Positions 24,955 to 37,087 of a DNA stretch of 64,000 bases are shown one piece after another. Position 1 is the first letter of the stretch. Each line of letters begins with the position of its first letter. Made by a program: the position numbers and the translations under genes. The stretch spans positions 14,403,555 to 14,467,554 of the forward strand of contig OY756963.1 of assembly GCA_963580455.1 (NCBI GenBank). Reading direction: 5' to 3'. Below the pieces are notes generated by a model. The model made no database searches. It was not told the origin of the DNA and worked only from the letters and a program-made list of their open reading frames with translations. The DNA is from Euonymus europaeus. Taxonomy: Eukaryota; Streptophyta; Magnoliopsida; Celastrales; Celastraceae.

Positions 24955-25475
24955 TTTCTCGAAAATGCACGGGATTACTACAGCCATTCCCGGCTTGGCT
25001 GGCTAATGGAAATGATTTTTTTATTTTTTTTATTTTTGGAAAATGTTCGGGATCACTAGAGTCATTCCCGGCTTGGCTAATCACTGAAAGTAATTTTTGA
25101 AAAAATGCTCGGGATCACTAGGGCCATTCCCGGCTTGGCTGGCTATTGAAAATGATTTTTGAAAAAATGCTCGGGATCACTAGGGTCATTCCCGGCTTGG
25201 CGAATCATTGAAAATGATACTTTTTTTTTTGAAAAATGCTCGGGATCATTAGGGCCATTCCCGACTTGGCTAATCATTGGAAATGATTTTTGAAAAAAAT
25301 GCTCGGAATCACTAAGGCCATTCCCGGCTTGGCTGAAAAATGATGATGATTTTCCCAAAAATGCTTGATTTTCAATTTCAAGCATGGCTAAAATTTATTT
25401 ATTTATTTATTTGTTCTTTTTTTTTTTGAAAAATGCTTGGGATCACTAGAGCCATTCCCAACTTGGCTGAAAATG
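24955..25475 (-). repeat. Tandem array of a ~60-75 bp unit in the 3' untranslated region of the LARD-like element
   Basis: About eight degenerate copies contain TGCTCGGGATCACTAGGGCC followed by ATTCCCGGCTTGGCT and a variable A/T-rich spacer. They lie between ORF A and the polypurine tract. Two more copies lie upstream of ORF A at 27198-27330. ORFs predicted here are translations of the repeat. Confidence 0.88.
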
Positions 25476-25767
25476 ATGATTGATTTTTTTTTATTTTTCC
25501 TTAAACATAAAAATGCTCTGTAGTCATCCCTGGGCTTGTCCGTGACATGGGCTGGACTTGGGTAAAAATACATGAACTGACACTGTAGAGTTCTTAGTTG
25601 GGCCTCTCCATATTCGCGACCACATTCAACAGTTGCTCCCACCTTTGTCGCCTGGCCTCCGACTGATGTTCATGAGCCGGTGTTTCTTGAATACGGCGAG
25701 GTGGTGGTGGTCTAGTAGCAGACCGAGATGTTTCTCCCAGTAATACAACTCCTGTCCGTGATACTTT

Positions 25768-26665
25768 TCACCTCTTGGCAGCAGTGGTCATTTGGTTAAT
25801 GCCTTTCCACCAGTTATTTTTCTGCACAATGGTTATTGGATAAAATGAGGAGATTTGGCTTATAGGAGGACGAATGCCTTTGCTCAAAACCAATCGGGTA
25901 ACGAGTCGTGGAAAATATAATTTTCCGACCTTCATTGGTCTATTCTCCACGAAACTCTGTCTGTAGAATAGTGGCCATAAAGAATTCCCCGATATCGAAC
26001 CATACTCCCTGATACATATAGTATAGGGCATAAAAAGTCTTACCCCGTCTCTGGTGGTGGTGGCCGATGGGGCAAAGATTGTGCCGGAGAGTGTCGTCCA
26101 GCAACCACATCTTCGATGGCAAATATGAGCGGCGTGTAGCGTTTACTTTCTTATCGCTCTGTCCTCGACACATGTTGTCAATTATCTCCTTCTTAGAAAC
26201 AGATATCGGTGCTTCGAAACCGGTAGCTACATCATAAGAAGGGGGATACCCTAAACACTCGCATATGTCTGCTGTGGTGAACTGGAGTTTTATACCAATT
26301 ATCTCCACCTGGTAAATCGGATGTGGTCCGGTTCTCGTACTCGATGGTAACATTTCAAGAGTCTCGTAGAAATCACAAACTATACGAGGGTACACTGATA
26401 AATTACTTGTAGGATCTGGGTTAACCAAAAATAACATAGAGTGATCCTGGAGGTAGTTCACAGCCCAACGAGCACTGGCATCTCTAAGAATGTGAAGGTC
26501 GAATCGTCGCTCAGGAATAATTTCCGCTTTAGCAAACAACGTGATTGCTTGTAAGCGGGATGACAGAGTCCCATCCATTAAATGAGATGAAAGATGGGTG
26601 AGGATTTTCACTTGATGAAGATGAGATGTAGTGGAAGAAGAGGTGGAACAATGAACGAAAATCAC
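25768..26665 (-). pseudogene. ORF A: putative plant transposon protein domain, frameshifted
   Basis: The minus-strand frame from 26665 shows ERRFDLHILRDASARWAVNY, YPRIVCDFYETLEMLP, then LQFTTADICECLGYPPSYD and MWLLDDTLRHNLCPIGHHH, ending GEFFMATILQ. Homology then continues in another frame (ENRPMKVGKLYFPRLVTRLV, to 25768), so a frameshift lies near 25960. The layout (region with W, then VxxFYE, a strand-turn block, and a G.P pair) fits the plant-specific domain found in many retroelement-derived ORFs whose function is unknown. The real start is uncertain. Confidence 0.6.
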
Positions 26666-27197
26666 TGAAAGTGAGTAATCGTGTCAATAATGGAAAGAAT
26701 AAAAATGAAGTGATGAGATCAGAGTAAAACGATGATCGACGATCAGTGGAAGTGAAGGAAAATCTGAAAGAGATGAGATGATGAGATGATACAAATGATA
26801 GATATGGTAAAGACACGTGACTTCGAGAAGAGGAGAAAAACTCGACCATAAGCGACAAAACAATAAAGAATGAACGTAAAATTTCAAAAGTAGTTGAAAA
26901 GTCGACATCACAGATGATACGGTGAAAACATGTCACTTAGTGGAAAAGCAAAGAAATCCGTCAAATGAGACAAAACTTGGCCAGAAAGGAAGAGAGAGGA
27001 GAAATGTAGGGATATGTGCCTGAGCTGGTGATAGAGACACGATAGAGATGAGAAGAGACAGATGGCCGAAAGAAAATGAAAGAAATAAAGAAAGTCATAT
27101 GCCTGAGCTATGACAGGGATGGGAAAGAGACATGATGGAGATGGGGAGAAAAAACGGTGTGACTCAACAGTGAAGAAGAAAAAAAAAATTTCCGTTT

Positions 27198-27330
27198 GTT
27201 TGAAAAATGCTCGGGATCACTAAGGCCATTCCCGGCTTGGCGAGTCATTGAAAATGATTTTTTATTATTTTTTTTTTGGAAAAATGCACGGGATCACTAG
27301 GGTCATTCGCGGCTTGGTCAATCATAAAAT
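27198..27330 (-). repeat. Two outlying copies of the LARD 3' repeat
   Basis: Two units with CTCGGGATCACTAAGGCC and CACGGGATCACTAGGGTC lie about 1.7 kb from the main array, on the other side of ORF A. ORF A is therefore bracketed by related repeats. Confidence 0.85.
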
Positions 27331-28427
27331 ATTTGAAGAAAGAGATGCATACCTGATTCATGAAGATTGTCTGAATTTGTATTGTTTGAACAAACCTGTC
27401 AAATGATAAGCAACATGCAACGATGATGCATGCAATGACATATATTGCACAATTATGAATATCTCACTTGGAATGAATGCAATACTCTCAAGTGTTTCAT
27501 TTTTCCCTTTTTTTGTTTTTTTTTCATTGTTTTTGACCAATTTTCTTCAAAAATCATATATGCCCACATTTCTTAATTACAACTTTTTCCATTTTTATGC
27601 TTCGAATCATTCCTCTGCTAATAATACATATCTCGACCACAGGGTTTTTTTTCCATCCCTTTTTTAGTGTAGGGCAACAACATCCATCAATGTTCTAACA
27701 AAAAGTAATAATCAAATACACTTATCACACTTTCTATCAAAACTTTGTCAATGATGAAATTAACAATACGACCATTCATGTCAAATGGAAAACTTCTTGG
27801 AAGATGAGTGAGATGTGAAAATGGATGAGCAAAGTCAAAGAAATGAATACTTCGATAAAATTTAATCGAAAATGATGAGTATAGGAAGCTTTATTTTGGA
27901 GGGGAAGAGGTGATTTCAAAGAAATGAGAAATAGATTGAGTTTTTCCAAGATAAAAAATTGTGACAATTCAAAGATTACACCAAAACTGCCCCAGTTTTG
28001 GTGTGCCCTCAATTAACAATGATTAAATCCAATTTGCATCAGATTATATCTGAACACTTCATTTTTGGCAAAAAAATTCTTCTTTTGATGTAATGATCGC
28101 GCCAAAAACTGCCCCAGTTTTTGTGCGTGTCTAGGAAGCCAATTATGCATCTTTACCCGTATCACCACAAATCAAATTGATGACCAATCATGACACTGTC
28201 CAAAGTCCAACAAGTCCATGTCTGAACTGTTCTTCTGAACTCCCAATCTGAATTGAATGCATATTTTCTCCTCTTTGTTTTCTTCTTTCCTTTTCATTTT
28301 TCTTCATTGTCGTTTTTTTTTTGTCATAATTATACAAATGTCTCTATTGAAGACAGCAACTCAATTTATTCATCGAAAACTAACTTTTCAAAAAGATAAA
28401 CAACACCACTTTTGCAATGTTCCACAA
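27331..28427. other. Spacer between ORF A and ORF B of the LARD-like element
   Basis: No gene is recognised. Two related segments with AAACTGCCCCAGTTTT-like palindromic sequence occur at about 27983-28003 and 28105-28123. The rest is AT-rich with short ORFs lacking similarity. Confidence 0.45.
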
Positions 28428-29501
28428 TTACTGAAATGATGGAAAATAAAAATTCCCTGACTGAAATCCCGGGTCTTCATGATTTTCAGAAGGATAGCAA
28501 TTCTGTGGTTGGGCTTGTGTAGTAGAAAACTGCATGGTATGCCTTCCAAAATCACTGGACGACTGATTAGGCATGTGTGTCATGGTTCCATGGTTGCCTG
28601 CAATATATGTCACTAACAGATCAATACTTTTGGACAAGTGATCCAGACGTGCCTCAATCTGCGTTAACCTTTCAGCTACGTCAGTGGTTCCGGATGACTG
28701 AGAACGATGAATGGTGGGGGATTCAGCCACAGTAGGAGTCTCTACAATATCATCATCCTTATATCTTCCAATCATTCTGCGATCAATAGCACATTTCGGA
28801 TACTGCACCTCCTCATGCGGTGCCCAAAGAACTCCAACTCTCATGCACAATGTGCAGATCAGAGAGGGCAAACAAAGCCCTATGGTTGTTTTATTATGAC
28901 AACTGTGCACAATAGAATTGTGTAAAACTTTGCTAATATCAATTGATTTTCCATGTAGAATACAATAAAGCAAAATTGCTCTATTTTTGCGGATATCTGT
29001 TGAATGACTGCTTGGCATGAGCTTCGCCCAGATGAATCGCATCCAAGTCCTGCTATTTTTTGTCATAGCAGATGTGGGAAATAAGACTCCCACCCCATTA
29101 AATTTCTTCTAGACGGCTCCTGGCTTACACAACGTACGAATCACTTCATCCAAAATAGTATCAGACTCCAGCAAGGCTGAGAAATCGTCATTGACGATAT
29201 CTGGAAGATTGTAGACTGCATTGATGGTTTTGCTATCAAATGGGACCATCATGCCCCAAACATATACATGTTCATAGCCTACAACTGCATTTGCATAAAA
29301 TTCCCTTACCACCGGGACAACTGCGGGTTTTGGCTGTGCAACAAAATCCTCCCAACCCCGTTCAGCAATAATTTTTGCAATTGCAAGCTCTGCTGTTAAA
29401 GAAGTTTGCAGACCTTTCTCTGAAATAATTTTTCTCCCCCTTATTGATTCTTGATATTTCCTAACCGCTTCCAGACAGATAAAGCGATTTAGATCAGCCA
29501 T
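28428..29501 (-). pseudogene. ORF B: putative plant transposon protein, split by one TAG stop
   Basis: The frame from ATG at 29501 shows VVPVVREFYANAVVGYEH, VWGMMVPFDSKTINAVYNLP and LCKPGAV, then stops at TAG 29109-29111. The next ORF (29093-28428) is in the same frame and continues KKFNGVGVLFPTSAM, MRFIWAKLMPSSHSTDI, LYCILHGKSIDI and a coiled-coil-like stretch (RLTQIEARLDHLSKSIDLL). The family has W at the stop, so TGG to TAG explains it. Full length would be about 357 residues. This domain is abundant in plant genomes inside retroelement-like units, and its biochemical role is not established. A nucleic-acid or gag-like function is possible but not shown. Confidence 0.7.
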
Positions 29502-31689
29502 TTAAGGGGATTGCTCGAATGGTCTTTTAGTAGCCATAGAGATGAGCTAACTGAGGTGGTTCAAAATCGACCCGTGAAGTGAGAGAAGATCACAAAGGAT
29601 TTTGAACAAGAAGTTTTGGCGGTGAAGAGGTGACTCAAAGAGGAAGAAGACGAAGTTGGCCAAAAGATAGAAACAACATTGAAGAAGGGTTTGAATAAAA
29701 TGTCATGAAAGAGAGAGATGAGAGGAAAAGTCAGGATTCACGGTTGAGTAGGTGGAAGAGATTACAAAGAAATGCAACTCAAGATGGCTGGAGAGACAAA
29801 AAAAAAATCATTAAAGAAGAGTTGAATAATTGGCAAAAGAAGGAGACAATGGAGGAAGATTGTAACACCTGCCTCAATTAGCGATAGAGATGGTGAGTGA
29901 TTGTGAAATATCTCACTTGGCAACCAAAAGATCCACAGACAAGAAAATCACTCATTTAACATAAAAATTATCCTCACATGGTCAACATCATAACCTGCGC
30001 ATATCTGCTCCTCAACTATGCTCATTATTGATGGTATCAATTCAAGTCACCTTAGCCATATTAAAACCGTCAGTCTTAATCTCAAAGTCAATGCACACTA
30101 TCCTCACCATTGCCACCATTATCAATCAGTACGTGGTCACATAACAAAAGTATTTATTGCACTATCCACTTGTATGGGAGCCACGTATTTCTTTCTGAAT
30201 TTCCTTCGTAATCTGTTTGGTTTTCCTGTCATTTTCTGAGTCATTTGACCAATATTCTTCTCCCTCACTATACTTGAGGATTCAAATCTAACATCCCGTC
30301 TGGGTGGCAAAAATCTTCTGATGATATCTCAAATTCATTCCCAGTGTCAGAGAAGGATTCAACATTATTTATTGAGTGCACCCAAAAACTGTTTCATTAG
30401 GTTCATCTTTTTCTTTATCATCAATTTCAATCTTGGTGAATGGAATGGTAGAATGTGTGAGATTTGGAAATTATGGAAAAATGAAAGAGAATAATTTTGA
30501 GAATTTTGAACGAAGAGCTTTATTCATGGTGATAATATAGAAAAGATGAAATGATGCAACATGCAACAGCCGTATTAAAACTTCATCAAAGACAATGTAA
30601 AGACATGCTCATTACAAAACCCAATAAGTGGCCATGAGCTAGACCACAAATGGTTGTGCATTTAGAGATTACTCCTTGAGGCCATTGATAAGATACTTGA
30701 AATTGCCACACCGATCCAGTTACTAAGCTCAAAAACCAATGGGCGAGAAATGATTAGTAGTAGAGTTGACTTATTTATTTAACACCAACATGAGGATTAA
30801 ATGTCAATGCCCCAATATTATCATTTGCCAACGTTTTTTATTTTTATTTTTATTTTTGTATTTTTTTTTTGTCTTTTTTTTTTACCAACTTCATTAATAT
30901 ATGCATGATTGTGAATTTATGTACATCCTATAAACAAAGGAACTATTGTACATGTGATGGTAATGAATGACACATATATACATGGATAAAACCTAACTAA
31001 TATATGCAAAATAATACACGAAATGTATATACAGACATGTATGAGTGAAAGAGGGGTATATACATGGGCGTAATTTTAAATGATGTATGTAGGATAAGTA
31101 CATGAAACCTTTATGTACAATCAAAACAATATATGTACGAATCAAAGCAAAACCAAAACGATATATGTACAACAAAATGGGATAATATATACAACACTCT
31201 AAAGATATAAGGTTAGAAGTAGTTTCCTGCGTCCTATGACTGTGGTCATTGGTTATGGACAATCTAGGCTCCCGACTTATTCCCCCGCCAGTGTCCATTG
31301 CTGGAATAGCCTGGGTCCCTCTTAATAGAGGAGTGGGTCGAGTGAGGATTTTTCGCGAGCCTGCACGGGGATTGAAATCCCTCGAAGGTCTCGTTTACTT
31401 CATCCTCTCCTAAGGGTTTTGAGCCCGAGTTGTTGGACTCATGAAAAGGTATCGTGCACAATGTGTGAGGACAATAAAAACTCACAAACATATCAACATT
31501 CAACACATTTCTTTTAGAAAAAGAAGAACATAATAATAAGAACATATCAATAAAAAATTTAGGAAAATAAAACACCATGTATATGTAATTAAAATTAACA
31601 AAATTAAATAATGGGATAAGAAAAATTAAATTTAGAAGGCCCAACTCACTATTTTTTTTAAGAGATATATACACATTTAAAAACTAGTT
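29502..31689. other. 5' untranslated region of the LARD-like element
   Basis: No gene is recognised in about 2.2 kb between the primer binding site and ORF B. The sequence is AT-rich with short unrelated ORFs. A leader this long is usual in non-autonomous LARD-type elements. Confidence 0.5.
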
Positions 31690-31707
31690 GTCCCAGCAGA
31701 GTCGCCA
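31690..31707 (-). other. Primer binding site of the LARD-like element
   Basis: The minus strand reads TGGCGACTCTGCTGGGAC two bases inside the 5' LTR. This is the primer-site form widely seen in Ogre/Tat-like plant elements. It links the element to that group although it has no pol. Confidence 0.85.
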
Positions 31708-31709
31708 GT

Positions 31710-33493
31710 TGTCGCAACCGGTTTTGCGAAAGAAATTTTAAAAAAGAGTCGCCACCAATTGTAATAGGTGCAATTGGTCACCGATTAAAATAATTTGGTC
31801 TGCGAAAATCCAGAAAAATGGGTAAGTGAGTTTGTTACGTATGGGGAAGGTGTGAGGCACCCCACAACGTCTGTTTTAAAAAACAGTTGCCAATTTAACT
31901 TTTATTATCCCATTAAATGATTAAGAAAAATAAACGTGATATCTTAACAAAAATATATACATGAAGCATGATAGTTATTTACAGCATATAAAAGTTATAT
32001 TGAGAGTATAATATTGAGGTTCATGAGACTCTTCCATCCAATGGTCAAATATCCATGAAACACTCTCACCTCAAGAATTTTGTCTGAAGGTGCATCCAAT
32101 GCATTCCCCAAATTAATTCCATCGTCAGTTAATTCTTTCAATATAATTTTGATATACAACATGAATGCTAAAAGAAAATCCTCTTCATCCAATGGATGAG
32201 AATTTCATAAAATTTTATCCTCAAGAATCCTTTTGGGATAGCATCCAATGCTTCTCCGTTTGGTTCCATCGTCGGATCAACCGCTACATGCTTCTAGCAT
32301 CCTAAAATCATGTATGCAATTTTTTATTATTTTTGCTTTCACTATTTACATGGTTTTAGGCCCAAATACATATTTACAAACCCCAATTAATACTCAAAGC
32401 CCCAACCTAAATCTAAAAACCAAAATACAACAAAGCCCAAAAGAATTAAAACCCCACATATGTGCATGTAACATCCGACCCATCAAACAAGAATCAAGGA
32501 ACCCATAAATTTCTAAATCGGGCCCAAGCCTTACACCATATGTTTCTGGCCTAAATTTCTAACAAGCCCAAATAAACACCTAAAGCCCTAAATACAATTT
32601 TAAGCATACATACAACATTCAAGACTCAAAACTAAAAAATAAGGAGAAATACTCATAATACAGTTTCGAAAATACTGACTTTTGGAGCACTATCCATGGT
32701 TTGATTTGGCTGGTGTTTTGACAGGGCTTAGAGGACGGTCGGTGCTTGATTCTGAACGGTGGGATTTTGATTTGAAGCTCCAGAAGATCAGTTTCAAAAC
32801 TGGTTTCCAAACTAATTTTTGGAGGGCTATCCGTGGTTGGATTTGGCGGATATTTGGACAGTGGTTAGAGGACGGTGGGATATTGATTTTGAACGGTCGG
32901 ATTATGATTTGAAGCTTCGGAAGGTCAGTTTCGAAATTGGTTTCCAAACTGATTTATAAGGATATTTCTAAAAATGGAGTTTTAGGAATGGTGACAGATG
33001 GAGGGCCATCCGTGGTTCGATTTGGCTGATTATTTGACAGAGGTTAGAGGACAGAGTGATCTAGATTTTGAGCGGTTGGATTACGATTTGAAGCTTTAGA
33101 AGGTGAACGTATGATGGCAGTGAGGATGGTGGTTTGTGTGGTGATGTTGTGTAATGGAAGAGGGGAAGAATTGTGATGATGGCTTAAGTTGAGAGAATAT
33201 TTAGGGTTGCTGGATCCAAGAGAATAAGGGTTTTTCCTCCTCCCCTTTGAGTGACATTTTTTGGGTATAAGAAGAGAAGAGGTGGTGGTAGTGTTAGGGT
33301 AGGTGGAGATTAGGTGGGGGTGGGTGAATTAGTAGGTAGGAATGGTTGGTGGTGGTTGGTGGGTGATAGTGATGGAGGAGTGGGTGAAGATGGTGAGTGA
33401 GAGATTGTGCCCAAAAGTCATCCAAAACAAATATTATCGAGCCTCCCAAAATAAAAATATTGAACCGAACTCGGACAAAAATAGGGTACTACA
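31710..33493 (-). repeat. 5' LTR of the LARD-like element, 1784 bp
   Basis: This is the partner of 23050-24880. It lacks about 45 bases of the first 180-bp tandem unit (spacing between units is 136 and 181 bases, versus about 178 and 181 in the other LTR). Other differences are scattered single bases, so the insertion is not recent but is younger than the outer Tat element. Confidence 0.92.
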
Positions 33494-33498
33494 GGTTT

Positions 33499-34281
33499 CC
33501 TTTTTCATCAACTTATTGAAAGGATGACATCGTCCAACAAGGTTTGAAATAAAACCTTCTAATATATGCGAGCTTTTCTTCCAAGCTTTTCAACTCATGT
33601 AAGTTACTTGGCTCTGGCATTTTTAGAATGGTGTCTATCTTTGTTTGATCAATCTCAATACCTCGATGCCTTACGATGAACCCAAGAAACTTTCCAGAAG
33701 TGACGCCAAAAGCACACTTGAGAGGATTCATTTTTAATTGGAATCGATGAAGTCTTTCAAAGATAACTCGTAGATCCTCTAAATGATTTTTACAATCTTT
33801 GGTCTTTACGATCTTTGTAACAATATATCTCTTTTGGAGTACAGAATGCAGTGAATTCTTCATCCTTTGGGTTCATCCGAATTTGATTGTATCCAGACAA
33901 GCCATCCATGAAGGATAACACTTCATGTCCAGTAGTTGCATCCACCATTAGCTTTGCAATGGGTAATGCAAAATCATCCTTTGAACATGCTTTATTTAGG
34001 TCTCTAAAATCAACACGGACCTAGAGTTGTCCATTCTTCTTCATGACTAGAAAAATATTTTCTATCCATGTAGGGTACTTGACTTCTCGAATAAATCCAG
34101 TTTCAATTAGCTTATTTACTTCATTCTCAATCTTTGGAATCAATTGCGGTTGAAATAACCTATGAGTTTGTTTGATAGGACGCACACCATGTTTGATAGA
34201 AAAGTTATGGATAGCGATCCTTGGATCTAGCCCTGGCATTTCTTTTAAAGTCCATGCAAATACATCTATGTATTCTTGCAA
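33499..34281 (-). pseudogene. Tat element reverse transcriptase, broken
   Basis: The minus strand starts with MQEYIDVFAWTLKEMPGLDP and IKHGVRPIKQTHR, then GFIREVKYPTWIENIFLVMKK, a stop at 34021, VDFRDLNKACSKDD, LSFMDGLSGYNQI and further RT blocks to KFLGFIVRHRGIEID and RRFYFK near 33530. The YxDD catalytic block is lost: the frame passes from about 33835 to 33800 with a deletion-like gap. Several shifts separate the parts. RT homology continues beyond the LARD insertion at 23049. Confidence 0.85.
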
Positions 34282-35281
34282 AAGCTGGATGTGTTATGTT
34301 TCTTCTTCTAGACTTAAAAGTTTGCTAACAAAGGTTGCTCTTCGATCAGCTTCAGTTCCAAGATTGATATGTTTGAGATCATCAACCGTAGCCTGCCCCC
34401 TTCTTCAAAGGTAGGAGGTGCCAATGTAGTCTCTTCATCAAAAGATGGCTCACAACCACTTCATTTTCATCGATTTCTTCAATGGTGACATGGTTGATAG
34501 AAACAACCATCTTTTTACCTTTGTTTCCAGCTAGAACGTTACGCCTACGATGTCTTTGTCTTGTCTGTTTTTTTGGCTTTTCTTTTTGAACTTTTGGTCC
34601 GAGCCTAGAAAATACAGAGACTTTTTGGATGGACTTCATTTGGCTTGATATTAATATATTATCACCTCGCTGTTCAAATACCAAAATTTGAGTATTTTGC
34701 TCTTGTATTTGGCTTGAAGTAGGAGACTCCATAGGCTTTTCATCCTCACACTCAAAGATTTGCACCATGATCTGGTTAGCGGATGCTTTCTTTGCTATAA
34801 TTCTGATAGGGCTTGAATTGCGAGACTCATGTCCCAATCCATGTTTTGGTTGTGGAATAGTTATTCCTTGTTTATTTATCATTAGAGCCCTTCCACTAGA
34901 AAGAATGGTATCAAGGTTACCAAGTTTGCGAGGTTCCCCTTTTCCATATCCAGCTTTCTCAAAAAGTTTCTTCACACATGGATCAAACCATGCTTTTGAA
35001 TGGTCTTCTGAAGCTTTCAGAAGCTTCCTCAATATCTTTTTGTGTAGGAATCACTTTCTCAATAGAAGGAGTTGGAAGAGTAAGATCTCTCTTAAGAATG
35101 TCGACATCACATTTAGACAGCTCAATTTTTTGTGATTCTTTTACAAACGTTCTTGAAAAGATGTTCTCAACTGAGTCATCTTTTTCTTCATTTTTGGATT
35201 CAGAAATCAGCACTGGAAGACGTTTCCCTCTTAACACTAGAGGTTTCCCTCTTGAAACCATCTTTTTTTTCTTGTGACTCT
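34282..35281 (-). pseudogene. Tat element linker region upstream of RT
   Basis: Two overlapping minus-strand frames (35032-34382 and 35281-34983) encode hydrophilic sequence rich in K, R, E and S. One block reads AGYGKGEPRKLGNLD and another VSVFSRLGP, sequences that commonly precede RT in Tat-type polyproteins. No protease DTG/DSG was found, so that domain is missing, diverged, or hidden by frameshifts. The region ends at the CACTA insertion. Confidence 0.6.
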
Positions 35282-35370
35282 CACTACACCAATGTCGTTT
35301 TTTAGCAGCAACAAAAACTGTTGCCAACAATATAATTTTTTAAGCAGTGACATTAGTTGTCGCCTCATAA
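35282..35370 (+). repeat. CACTA left terminal region, first part
   Basis: It holds the terminal inverted repeat and subterminal motifs (AGCAGCAACAAAAACTGTTG, GTTGTCGCC). The Harbinger element splits it, and the remainder with TTGCGGCAGTCTTAGTTGTC and GTTGCGGCAA continues at 40242-40345. Confidence 0.8.
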
Positions 35371-35589
35371 TGCGCCTGTTTGGAGTCAGCGTTTTTTTCC
35401 ACGTTTTGCGTTTCACTTAAACGCAACGTGGTCAAAATGTTTGGCTGACTTGCGTTTCAGACGCCACTCAAAAAAGAAGAACGCACCTGCTTTTACACAA
35501 AACGCAAGTCCCTGCAGAGCAGCTCCGCGCAGTTCTTCTCGACGTTCAGATCTGAAGCGGCCAAATCCTCCGACCAGAGATCGAAAGGT

Positions 35590-37087
35590 ATGAACCTATT
35601 GAATTTGTTTTTCCTCTCTCTGCCTCATCGTCTCCTCTGTCTCGTCTAACCTTTTCAATATGTGCTTTCTTCATATTCTAACCGGCCGCTCCTCCTCCTG
35701 TGCACGAACAAGATTTCGATAACGATTCCTTTGCCTATGGTTTTTTACAGTTTCATCTCTATTGTCTCCTCTCATCTCTATCTGAAATTTGGATTTCTTG
35801 ATGTCTGATCTAGGTTTTAACTTTTTGACCTAGCTCTTCAGTTTCTTTTTTTTTTTGTTATTTGTTGGCATTTAGGGTTTGAGTACCTTCAAAATTGGGT
35901 TGCGTTGTGCGAATGATCAAGGTCAGGTCTCAGACTCTCAATCTGAGATGGATGTGTTGTTTGGAGGAATCAAAACGAAACGATTTCTTTTTTCTTTTTC
36001 GTTTTTAATCGTTACTTGATAGGTGATTTTTTTTATTCCTTCCTGGAAATTGAATTTTTTCCTTTTGAAGAATGTGAATCAATGAGCATGTATTTGTTTG
36101 GGAAATCCCTTTTTGTGGAATAGATAAATTGGTGTACTGCAATTAATCATTTGAGTCAATAATCATGATGTTTTTATAATTCTTATGGTGTTGAGTGTTG
36201 ACTATTTTAAATTCCCCCATGAACTTTGAAATGCTATCCAGTTCAAAAAAATACGGTTTTTCTGCCTTTCAAATTTACATGCTTGACCGCGATTCAAAAA
36301 ATTAATTAATTTATCTAACTTTTGGACTCATTTTCAAGCATTGCTTGATTTGATAATACTCTAATTCAAACAGTGGATTCCAATAGTTGTTTTTTCCTCT
36401 TAGTCATGTTGTAATTCCTTTTGCATTTGTTTTTCGCCATTGGATTTCTTAATAAAATACAAACTAGTGCAGGCTTGTTGTTTGTTGTAGTTTTGATGGC
36501 TTTTCTGCATAAAAGAGATTTTGTTGTCAATATGGATGGATGGATTCAAACCCTGGTCCTTGTCCTTATCTTTTTCATGTTTGAAAACACATGAGTTTAT
36601 TGCTTATATTTGCCTTGTTTCACATTGATTGAAGCTTATGCAGGTTTCAATATTTGTTTATGTATTCTATTCATTATATCTTTTTAATACTTGAAAGTGC
36701 AGTAGCTCAATTCTTCGTACTGTTGCACCAATTTCTGCACTAATGCACTAATGTCTGCATTTTTTTTGTAGGTTTTTGCTCCTATCATATAAACTGCAGA
36801 ATACCACTCCCCACTCCACACCATTAGGTTAGTACACTGTTGTCCCAAATCTGGTTCTAAGATGTCAATATGAATGGAATGCTTTTGTGCCTTGTACTGA
36901 GTATATGTTTATGAATGGAATGATTTTCTGCCTTCTACTGCTCATATTGGTTTATAAATGGAATGTTTTTCTGCCTTATTTTTAGGATGTGTTTAGGAAT
37001 GAATGGATGCTTTTTCTGTTGAGATTCTTTGCAATTTTTTTCCTCTTATTTGCTTAAATGTTTGTGATACATCAAATTACAAGTAGT
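35590..37087. other. 5' region of the Harbinger element
   Basis: No coding sequence is recognised in about 1.5 kb between the left subterminal region and the Myb/SANT-like ORF. The T-rich composition and GT-AG-like signals suggest a long untranslated leader with introns. Confidence 0.4.

Larger units (their letters stand above)
23045..33498 (-). mobile_element. Non-autonomous large LTR retrotransposon (LARD-like) with plant-transposon-protein ORFs, TSD GGTTT
   Basis: LTRs at 23050-24880 and 31710-33493 start TGTCGCAACC and end GGTACTACA. GGTTT flanks both ends (23045-23049, 33494-33498). A primer site and polypurine tract fix the minus orientation. The internal 6.8 kb has no gag, protease, RT or integrase, only two degenerate ORFs of the putative plant transposon protein type and tandem repeats. 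The LTR start with GAGTCGCCACC and the primer site resemble Ogre/Tat-type elements, so mobilisation by a Tat relative is likely. It inserted into the RT of the outer element. Confidence 0.92.

Noticed and set aside
25143..25385. 80-residue minus-strand ORF with repeated QAGNG...DPEHF motifs
   Set aside because: It is a translation of the 60-75 bp tandem repeat, not a protein gene.
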